Positions 15,059 through 21,235 of a DNA stretch of 21,235 nucleotides are shown piece by piece. Below the pieces are notes generated by a model, which ran no database searches, was not told the DNA's origin, and worked only from the letters and a program-made list of their open reading frames with translations. The stretch is from an uncultured Oscillospiraceae bacterium (lineage in GTDB: Bacteria > Bacillota_A > Clostridia > Oscillospirales > Oscillospiraceae): NCBI GenBank assembly GCA_910584605.1, contig CAJUAW010000042.1, forward strand, positions 1 through 21,235, given 5' to 3'. The translations under genes and the position numbers were made by a program. Numbering within the stretch: the first letter of the stretch is position 1; the number at the start of each line of letters is the position of its first letter.

Positions 15059-15574
15059 ATGACCCGCCGGGATCTGGTTCACAAGTGGCTGATCTATACC
15101 CTGGGCCTGCTGCCCGTGTGGGTGCTTGACGCCTGCATCCTCCCCCGCTTTCCCCTATTCGGAACGGTGGCGCCCATGCTGCTGCCGCTGGCGGTGTCGT
15201 CGGTGGCGGTGCTGGAGGGGGCCTGCGCCGGCACCGGCTTCGGCATGGCGGTGGGCCTGCTGTGGGAGCTGGCCTACCCCGGCGGCTTCGGCGGGCTGGT
15301 CTTCTATCTGGCCCTGGCCGGGATGGCCATGGGCGCGGTGTCCCAGTACGCCCTGAGCCAGTCCTTTTTGGGCTGTCTGATCTGCTCCGCCGGGGTGCTG
15401 GGCTTGCTGGACTGCCTGCGGGTGGCCAGGATGCTGTTCATCAACGCGGCGAGCCTGTCCAGCCTGCTCCAGCTGGCGGTCCCGGAGTTCCTGTGGTCCC
15501 TGGTGTGGACCCCCCTGGTTTGGCTGCTGTTCCGGGCCATCTATGACCGGGTGGGCGGAACAAAGCTGGCATAA
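15059..15574 (+). CDS. mreD: Rod-shape-determining protein MreD
   Basis: The 171-aa hydrophobic protein has about five membrane segments, starting with LIYTLGLLPVWVLDACILPRF-like residues (11-31). This matches the length and topology of MreD, an integral membrane partner of MreC in the elongasome. MreD sequences diverge strongly, so the assignment leans on topology and on its position between mreC and a PBP2-type gene. The ATG at 15059 has TAGGAGG upstream, overlapping the mreC stop. Confidence 0.88.
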   Translation: MTRRDLVHKWLIYTLGLLPVWVLDACILPRFPLFGTVAPMLLPLAVSSVAVLEGACAGTGFGMAVGLLWELAYPGGFGGLVFYLALAGMAMGAVSQYALSQSFLGCLICSAGVLGLLDCLRVARMLFINAASLSSLLQLAVPEFLWSLVWTPLVWLLFRAIYDRVGGTKLA

Positions 15575-15586
15575 AAAGGAGAACCT

Positions 15587-17872
15587 ATGGATTCCAAACA
15601 GTTTCACCGGCGGGTGTGGGCGATGGTGCTGCTGCTGGCCCTGATGGTCACCGGCATGGGCGCGGCCCTGTACGACCTGCAGATCAACAACGGGGACAGC
15701 TACTATCAGCAGACCCAGAAAAAGATCCCGGAGACCCAGACGGTCCAGGCCGCCCGGGGCCTGATCCTGGACCGGAACGGCCAGGTGCTGGTGTCCAACC
15801 AGGTGATTTATGAGGTCAGCCTGAACACAAAGCTGATGGGTGACGGGCGCAACGACGTGATCCTGGCCCTGCTCCAGGCCGCCCGGGCGGAGAGCGTGGT
15901 CTGGACGGACAGCCTGCCCATCTCCAAGACGCCCCCCTTTACCTTTACGGAGGGCAGCCAGCCCTACTACACCGTTCAGCTCCTGGAGGACGGCAGCGTG
16001 GAGCGGACCCTCACCCGGCTGGGGAAGCTGGCGGTGAAGATGAAGTGGATCGAGGACCCCACCAAGACCCGCGAGCCGGAGGAGGCCCCTGCCGCCCCCC
16101 AGGAGCCCAGCCTGACGGACCGGATCAAGTCCTTCTTCGGCATGGGCTCCAAGCGGACGGAGACCCCAAAGCTCCCCAAAACCCCCGAGCCTCTGCCCAA
16201 CGCAGAGCAGCTGCTGGGCAGGATGTGCGCCAGCTTCGGCATCGCGGGCGAGGGGGCGGTGGACAAAAAGCAGGCCGAGAAAAACGGCGAGACCGTCCCC
16301 GATCTGAATATCGGCCGGATGTCCAAAACGGACGCCAGGGCCATGGCGGGAGTGCTCTATGAGCTGTACCTGCGCACCCAGGAGGTCTACATCGCCACCG
16401 AGTATGTCTTTGCCTCCGATGTGGACATTGACTTCATTTCCCGGGTGAAGGAGCTGGACCTGCCCGGCGTGGAGATCGAGGCCGCCACGGTGCGGCAGTA
16501 CCATACCCAGTACGCCGCCCACCTGCTGGGCCGGGTGGCTCAGATGGATTCGAATGAGTGGCAGTATTACAAGACGGTGGATGAGAACGGCGACGGCGTG
16601 GGAGACTACCGGATGAGCGACGTGGTGGGCAAGGAGGGGGCCGAGCTGGCCTTCGAGAGCCTTCTTCGGGGCCGGCCGGGCACCCGGACGGTGGAGCGGA
16701 ACACCAAGGGCAAGATCGTGGACGAGGCGTGGACCACCGCGCCGGAGCCGGGGGACAACGTGGTCCTCACCTTGGATATTGGCCTGCAGGCCTATGTGGA
16801 AAACCTGCTGGCCGACTCGGTCCCCAAGCTGCAGAGCGAGGAGACGGAGGGTGCCGCCTGCGTGGTGCTGGACGTGCAGACCGCCGAGGTGCTGGTGGCG
16901 GCCAACTACCCCACCTTTGACCTGACCAACTACGCCGCCGAGCTGCGGGAGAAGGCGGAGGACCCCCTCAAGCCCTTCCTGAACCGGTCTCTGAACGGTC
17001 TCTATCCCCCCGGCTCCACCTTCAAGATGATCACCGCCGTCGCCGGACTGGAAGAGGGGATCATCACCCCCGCCTCGAAGATCCGGGACGAGGGCCGGTA
17101 CACCTACTGGACCGACGTCAACCCGCCCCAGTGCTGGATTTACCGCAGCAGCCGGGGCAACCATGGGCTGATTGATGTGACCCGGGCCATCGAGGTGTCC
17201 TGCAACTACTTTTTCTTTGAGGTGGGCCGTCTGCTGGGCATCGACCGGCTGGACGAGTACGCCGCCCGCTTCGGTCTGGGGGAGGCATCCGGCATCGAGC
17301 TGGGGGAGGCGACCGGCGTGGTGGCCGGCCCCGCCTACACCGAGAGCCACGGCGACACCTGGTATGAGGGCAGCATCACCTCGGTGGCCATCGGCCAGGA
17401 GAGTACCCAGGTCACCCCCATTCAGCTGGCCAACTATATCGCTACCCTGGTCAACGGCGGCACCCGCCGGGCCGCCCATATGCTGAAGGAGACCAAATCC
17501 AGCGATTTTTCCCAGGTTACCTACCAGTACGAGCCCCAGGTGCTGGACGAGATCGAGATCCAGCCCCAGAACCTGGAGGCGGTCAAGGCCGGGATGCTGA
17601 AAATGGCCCAGAGCAACCGGGCCTTCCAGGCCCTGCCCTTCCAGGCGGGGGCCAAGACAGGCTCCGCCCAGATCAGCGCCCAGACCGAGTCCAACGCCGT
17701 GTTTGTCTGCTTCGCCCCCTACGACGATCCGGAGATCGTGGTGGCCATGGCGGTGGAGCACGGCGGCAGCGGCAGCGAGCTGGCCAGCATGGCCGCCGAG
17801 GTGCTGAGCTACTACTTTTCCTCCAAGGAGACCCGGGAGGAGATCCCGGCGGAAAACACCCTGATCCGGTAA
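15587..17872 (+). CDS. mrdA: Class B penicillin-binding protein, PBP2 type transpeptidase
   Basis: The 761-aa protein has an N-terminal membrane anchor (about 9-28), an ARGLILDRNG dimerisation-domain motif (56-65) and a C-terminal transpeptidase domain. The active-site motifs are STFK (S477, K480), SCN (538-540) and KTG (690-692). It cross-links peptidoglycan during lateral wall growth. An acidic, proline- and lysine-rich insert at about 156-207, with no clear hydrophobic core, lengthens the pedestal region beyond a typical PBP2 of about 600-700 aa. Its place after mreCD supports elongation rather than division. AAAAGGAG lies upstream of the ATG at 15587. No terminator was found after it. Confidence 0.94.
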   Translation: MDSKQFHRRVWAMVLLLALMVTGMGAALYDLQINNGDSYYQQTQKKIPETQTVQAARGLILDRNGQVLVSNQVIYEVSLNTKLMGDGRNDVILALLQAARAESVVWTDSLPISKTPPFTFTEGSQPYYTVQLLEDGSVERTLTRLGKLAVKMKWIEDPTKTREPEEAPAAPQEPSLTDRIKSFFGMGSKRTETPKLPKTPEPLPNAEQLLGRMCASFGIAGEGAVDKKQAEKNGETVPDLNIGRMSKTDARAMAGVLYELYLRTQEVYIATEYVFASDVDIDFISRVKELDLPGVEIEAATVRQYHTQYAAHLLGRVAQMDSNEWQYYKTVDENGDGVGDYRMSDVVGKEGAELAFESLLRGRPGTRTVERNTKGKIVDEAWTTAPEPGDNVVLTLDIGLQAYVENLLADSVPKLQSEETEGAACVVLDVQTAEVLVAANYPTFDLTNYAAELREKAEDPLKPFLNRSLNGLYPPGSTFKMITAVAGLEEGIITPASKIRDEGRYTYWTDVNPPQCWIYRSSRGNHGLIDVTRAIEVSCNYFFFEVGRLLGIDRLDEYAARFGLGEASGIELGEATGVVAGPAYTESHGDTWYEGSITSVAIGQESTQVTPIQLANYIATLVNGGTRRAAHMLKETKSSDFSQVTYQYEPQVLDEIEIQPQNLEAVKAGMLKMAQSNRAFQALPFQAGAKTGSAQISAQTESNAVFVCFAPYDDPEIVVAMAVEHGGSGSELASMAAEVLSYYFSSKETREEIPAENTLIR

Positions 17873-17935
17873 CGGAGCTGCAGGCAGATCCCCTTTGGAA
17901 AAACCCTTACAACCATTGAAGGAGATGTATTAACC

Positions 17936-18745
17936 ATGGCAGATTGCACACACGATTGTTCCAGCTGTTCCGCCGAGTGCGGCTCCCGGGACCTGAGAGT
18001 CCCGGCCAACTCCATGTCCAGCATCAAGCAGGTGATCGCAGTGGTCAGCGGAAAGGGCGGGGTGGGCAAGAGCACCGTCACCGCCTCCCTGGCGGCGGCG
18101 ATGGCGAAAAGAGGCCGGAAGGTGGCCGTACTGGACGCCGACATCACCGGTCCCTCCATCCCTACCGCCTTTGGCATCCACCAGCGGGCCACCGGCTCCG
18201 ACGCGGGCATCGACCCCGCCGTCACCGCCGGGGGGATCAAGCTCATGTCCCTGAACCTCCTCTCCGCCAACGAGACCGATCCCGTCATCTGGCGGGGGCC
18301 GGTGATCGCCGGGGTGGTCACCCAGTTCTGGCAGGAGGTGGTCTGGGGGGATATCGACTACATGTTTGTGGACATGCCTCCCGGCACCGGGGACGTGCCC
18401 CTCACCGTCTTCCAGTCCCTCCCTGTGGACGGGGTGGTCGTGGTCACCTCCCCCCAGGACCTGGTCTCCATGATCGTGGCCAAGGCGGTCAATATGGCCA
18501 AGATGATGGACATCCCCGTGCTGGGCCTGGTGGAGAACTACAGCTATTTCCAGTGCCCCGACTGCGGCAAGCGGCACGCCATCTTCGGCGAGAGCCAGAT
18601 CGAGAAGGTGGCTGCCGGGCTGGAGGTCCCCGTGCTGGCCAAGCTGCCCATCGATCCCGCCCTGGCCGCCGCCTTTGACGCCGGGAAGATCGAGGACTTC
18701 CCCACCAACTATATGGCGGAGCTGGCCGGCCGGCTGGAAGGCTGA
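17936..18745 (+). CDS. mrp: Mrp/NBP35-family Fe-S cluster carrier ATPase
   Basis: The 269-aa protein has a cysteine-rich N-terminus (C4, C8, C11, C15), a deviant Walker A GKGGVGKST (39-47), the VDMPPGTGD motif (about 145-153) and a CPDC motif (207-210) that in this family bridges an Fe-S cluster across the dimer. Mrp proteins assemble and transfer 4Fe-4S clusters. The N-terminal cysteines recall Nbp35-type clusters rather than the MIP18-like domain of E. coli Mrp, which is absent here. GAAGGAG lies about 12 nt before the ATG. A terminator follows 15 nt after the gene, and no clear promoter precedes it. Confidence 0.93.
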   Translation: MADCTHDCSSCSAECGSRDLRVPANSMSSIKQVIAVVSGKGGVGKSTVTASLAAAMAKRGRKVAVLDADITGPSIPTAFGIHQRATGSDAGIDPAVTAGGIKLMSLNLLSANETDPVIWRGPVIAGVVTQFWQEVVWGDIDYMFVDMPPGTGDVPLTVFQSLPVDGVVVVTSPQDLVSMIVAKAVNMAKMMDIPVLGLVENYSYFQCPDCGKRHAIFGESQIEKVAAGLEVPVLAKLPIDPALAAAFDAGKIEDFPTNYMAELAGRLEG

Positions 18746-18760
18746 GCCGTCCAATATACT

Positions 18761-18802
18761 TGCCCGGAACGGTCGAAATTCGGCTGTTGCGGGCATTTTT
18801 TT
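18761..18802 (+). terminator. Rho-independent terminator after mrp
   Basis: TGCCCG (18761-18766) pairs with CGGGCA (18790-18795), extended by an AAC/GTT step and an inner CGAA/TTCG stem. A run of seven T (18796-18802) follows. Confidence 0.8.
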
Positions 18803-18834
18803 CACACCTTTTGCGGCGCTCAACCAACGGTTGA

Positions 18835-18864
18835 TTGCCAAGGTGCGGAGGATTCGGGTATGAT
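18835..18864 (+). promoter_or_regulatory. Possible promoter of the membrane XRE regulator
   Basis: TTGCCA (18835-18840) and TATGAT (18859-18864) are separated by 18 nt, about 20 nt before the ATG at 18885. This position, right after the mrp terminator, supports an independent transcription start. Confidence 0.55.
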
Positions 18865-18884
18865 AGGGGAAAGGAGGCGGTGAG

Positions 18885-19817
18885 ATGGACGCGGTCAAAA
18901 CAGGGGGGCTGATCGCCCAGGTGCGCAGGGAGAAGGAGCTGACCCAGCGGGACCTGGCGGAGCGGCTGCATGTGTCGGTCCAGGCGGTGAGCAAGTGGGA
19001 GCGGGGCCGGAGCTGCCCCGACATCGCCCTGCTGGAGCCGCTGGCCGGGGCGCTGGAGCTGACCGTCACCGAGCTGCTGTCCGGCCAGCGGGGGGAGGAG
19101 CCCGGAGAGGAGGCGGTGCGGGACTCGCTTCGCTTCGGGCTGTCCCAACTGGGGTCGAGGATCAAAACATGGCGGTGGCTGTTTGCGGCGGCAGCGGCGG
19201 TGCTGATCGCTGTTCTGGCCTGGCTGGGCTATACCTGGGTCCGAGACAACACCGAATGGCTGCCCCAGCGGGAGACGGTGGTTGCCTATATCAGCGGCTC
19301 TGACCGGGAACGGCAGATTGCCCAGGCCCTGGGAGTAACCGGGAACAGCCTGCACCTGTATGAGGTTGCCCTGGCCGACGACTTTACTGCCTGTACGGTT
19401 CAGGCGGAGCTGTGGACCCATGAGGAGGGCTTGGTTGACAGCTGGCCGCTTCTGGAGACCTCCTCTGACAGCCGGGCCCTGTACGGCCCCCGCCGGCAGC
19501 TTCTGGTGCTGAGCATAGAGGCCCGCCACGAGGCGTGGTCAGAGGCGGAACATCGCTGGACTAAAATTTGGTTTGACTATGGGGTCAACTTCGCTGGCGC
19601 TTCCATACAGGGCCGCCTGGATGAGATCTCCAGCCCCTATATTGGAAACGGTACGGCTTGGTCTCCCCCTCAGGGCGGAGTTGTGGACCGGGAGGAGGGC
19701 CTCACCCTGCTGACCCTGTCCATTGGCGGTCCCGGCGGCGGGGTCTATGCTGCAGGCGGCCTGCCCCCGGAGCATGAGAAGGCTGTCTATCTGGCGGTGC
19801 GGATGTACTGTGAATAA
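18885..19817 (+). CDS. XRE-type regulator with one membrane segment and an extracytoplasmic domain
   Basis: The 310-aa protein has an HTH_3 domain at about 9-62 (ELTQRDLAERLHVSVQAVSKWERG, with QAVSKWERG the recognition region). A short acidic linker and a single hydrophobic segment (about 95-118, rich in Ala and Val) follow. The remaining C-terminal region of about 190 residues should lie outside the membrane. The topology implies a membrane-tethered transcription factor in which the external domain senses a signal. I do not recognise the C-terminal family. AAAGGAGG precedes the ATG. The gene sits alone between two terminators, so it is probably monocistronic; its targets are unknown. Confidence 0.88.
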   Translation: MDAVKTGGLIAQVRREKELTQRDLAERLHVSVQAVSKWERGRSCPDIALLEPLAGALELTVTELLSGQRGEEPGEEAVRDSLRFGLSQLGSRIKTWRWLFAAAAAVLIAVLAWLGYTWVRDNTEWLPQRETVVAYISGSDRERQIAQALGVTGNSLHLYEVALADDFTACTVQAELWTHEEGLVDSWPLLETSSDSRALYGPRRQLLVLSIEARHEAWSEAEHRWTKIWFDYGVNFAGASIQGRLDEISSPYIGNGTAWSPPQGGVVDREEGLTLLTLSIGGPGGGVYAAGGLPPEHEKAVYLAVRMYCE

Positions 19818-19820
19818 GCC

Positions 19821-19852
19821 AAAATTCCCCGGCCTCGGCCGGGGAATTTTTT
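19821..19852. terminator. Bidirectional Rho-independent terminator
   Basis: AAAATTCCCCGGCC (19821-19834) and GGCCGGGGAATTTT (19837-19850) form a long GC-rich stem, with CTCG the likely tetraloop. T-tracts flank it on both strands. It isolates the regulator from feoAB. Confidence 0.93.
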
Positions 19853-19874
19853 CCGGGGAAACGGGACGAATCTC

Positions 19875-19903
19875 TTGAAAAAGCCCTCGCCATACGGTAC
19901 AAT
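19875..19903 (+). promoter_or_regulatory. Promoter of feoAB
   Basis: TTGAAA (19875-19880) and TACAAT (19898-19903) are separated by 17 nt. Transcription would start near 19910, about 25 nt before the ATG. I see no palindrome clear enough to call a Fur or DtxR box here. Confidence 0.8.
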
Positions 19904-19934
19904 ATCCGGGACAAGTGAGGGGGAGGCTGGACAT

Positions 19935-21233
19935 ATGGACAAGCGGACACTGGATGACCTGGCCCCGGGGCAGAGCGGGACCATTCTGTCCATCGGCAAC
20001 AAATCGGGGACGGTGAAGCGCCGTCTGGTGGATATGGGCCTCACCCCGGGTACCCAGGTGAAGGTGACCAAGATCGCACCCCTGGGTGACCCCATTGAGG
20101 TGACCCTGCGGGGGTATGAGCTGTCCCTGCGCAGGGAGGACGCCGCCCGGATCGTTCTGGGCCAGCCCGGTCCCCTGTCCACCGGCGCGGCCCGGTCGGC
20201 CATGACCCGGCACATCCCCGACCCGGAGACCGTCCGGCGCCAGCTCCGGGACCACGAGCACGAGCTGGAGGCCCATGCCGCCCGCTACGACCCCGCCGCC
20301 CATGATACCCGTCCCATGCGGGTGGCTCTGGCGGGCAATCCCAACTGCGGCAAAACAACCCTGTTCAACGCCCTGACCGGCTCCAACCAGTATGTGGGCA
20401 ACTGGCCCGGCGTCACCGTAGAGAAAAAGGAGGGCGCCGCCCGCCTTGGGGACCGGATGGTGACGGTGGTGGACCTGCCCGGCATCTACTCCCTGTCCCC
20501 CTACTCTATGGAGGAGATCGTGGCCCGGGACTTCATCATCAATCAGGCCCCCGACTGCGTCATCGACATTGTGGACGCCACCAACCTGGAGCGGAACCTG
20601 TATCTCACCGTCCAGCTGCTGGAGCTGGAGCGGCCCACGGTGGTGGCCCTCAACTTTATGGACGAGGTGGCCCGGCGGGGGGACCGGATCGACACGGACC
20701 GGCTGGCCAAGGAGCTGGGGGTGCCGGTGGTGCCCATTACCGCCCGCACCGGCGAGGGCATCGAGGCGCTGCTGCATACCGCCCACCGGCAGATGCACCT
20801 GGGGGTGACGGTGGAGCCCGACGACCTCTACGACGACTACACCCACGATATCCACCACCGCATGGGCGAGCTGCTCCACGACTACGCCTACGCCGCCGGA
20901 CTCCCCGCCCATTGGGCCGCCATCAAGCTGCTGGAGGGGGACTCCGTTGTGGAAGAGGCGTTAGAGCTTCCGGACGGGGTCCGGGACAAGCTGGCCGTCC
21001 TGGTGGCGGAGTATGAGAACTCCAGCGACCTGGGCGACCGGGAGACCCTCATCGCTGACAGCCGCTACCAGTACATTCAAAGGGTGGTGGAGGCGTCGGT
21101 GGTGCGGGGAGGCGCCCCCGGAGAGCTCACCTTCAGCGAGAAGATCGACCGGGTGGTCACCCACCGGGTGTGGGCGATCCCGCTGTTTCTGTGTACCATG
21201 CTGGTGATGTTTGTGGTCACCTTCGGCCCCTAG
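19935..21233 (+). CDS. feoB: FeoA-FeoB fusion, ferrous iron transporter, interrupted or truncated
   Basis: The 432-codon frame starts at ATG 19935 (GGGGAGG upstream). It encodes a FeoA SH3-like domain (1-76; RRLVDMGLTPGTQVKV at 29-44) fused to the FeoB G-domain: G1 GNPNCGKTT (134-142), NWPGVTVEKKEG (156-167), G3 DLPG (180-183) and G4-like NFMD (240-243). A helical GDI-like region follows (about 320-400). The first membrane segment begins at about 412 (AIPLFLCTMLVMFVVTF), but a TAG at 21231-21233 ends the frame, leaving out most of the roughly 300-residue membrane domain needed for Fe(II) passage. A frameshift in the adjacent C-run, a true nonsense mutation, or a sequence-end artefact are all possible. 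It is annotated as a CDS rather than a pseudogene because the cause is unresolved. Confidence 0.85.
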   Translation: MDKRTLDDLAPGQSGTILSIGNKSGTVKRRLVDMGLTPGTQVKVTKIAPLGDPIEVTLRGYELSLRREDAARIVLGQPGPLSTGAARSAMTRHIPDPETVRRQLRDHEHELEAHAARYDPAAHDTRPMRVALAGNPNCGKTTLFNALTGSNQYVGNWPGVTVEKKEGAARLGDRMVTVVDLPGIYSLSPYSMEEIVARDFIINQAPDCVIDIVDATNLERNLYLTVQLLELERPTVVALNFMDEVARRGDRIDTDRLAKELGVPVVPITARTGEGIEALLHTAHRQMHLGVTVEPDDLYDDYTHDIHHRMGELLHDYAYAAGLPAHWAAIKLLEGDSVVEEALELPDGVRDKLAVLVAEYENSSDLGDRETLIADSRYQYIQRVVEASVVRGGAPGELTFSEKIDRVVTHRVWAIPLFLCTMLVMFVVTFGP

Positions 21234-21235
21234 AT

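Noticed and set aside
15155..17761. An 868-codon open frame on the minus strand opposite mreD and the PBP gene
   Set aside because: High GC content leaves the antisense frame open; the plus-strand MreD and PBP2 motifs are clear, and the minus translation is low-complexity His/Gly/Gln/Leu-rich with no family motif.

Overview
The window looks like a chromosomal segment of a high-GC Firmicute, most likely a gut Clostridia member of the Oscillospiraceae (Flavonifractor/Lawsonibacter-like). The signs are strong AGGAGG ribosome-binding sites, frequent GTG starts, sigma-A-type promoters, a T-box leader, a DnaD plus DnaI-type helicase-loader pair, a zapA-U32 peptidase pair and a FeoA-FeoB fusion. This placement is inferred from gene content; no database was searched. 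I see no insertion sequence, CRISPR array, tRNA or rRNA.

Bases 1-5285 are read on the minus strand. A dnaD - dnaI-like - lspA - rluD operon starts from a promoter at 5257-5285. After rluD a separate promoter drives a T-box riboswitch (about 1460-1715, probable isoleucine specifier). Its only visible downstream genes are two uncharacterised proteins and the first codons of a third, not an aminoacyl-tRNA synthetase.

Bases 5333-12956 are on the plus strand: eight tightly packed genes (zapA, U32 peptidase, a small CxCxxC protein, a luxE-like and a luxC-like gene, dut, a DUF2262-like protein and a NADAR-domain protein). They probably form one transcription unit mixing cell division, RNA modification, acyl reduction and nucleotide sanitation. 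The LuxE/LuxC pair has no luciferase or LuxD beside it.

Bases 13023-17872 hold a small control locus followed by the wall-elongation operon. A short protein (minus strand) and an XRE repressor (plus strand) diverge from a region with a consensus promoter and two matching 19-bp palindromes. The XRE gene overlaps maf by ATGA, and maf runs into mreC, mreD and a class B PBP (PBP2 type). The repressor is thus the first cistron of an elongasome operon; mreB is absent.

Bases 17936-21235 carry an Mrp/NBP35-type Fe-S scaffold ATPase, a membrane-anchored XRE regulator between two terminators, and a feoAB fusion with its own promoter. The feoAB frame meets a TAG stop two bases before the window ends, before most of the FeoB membrane domain.
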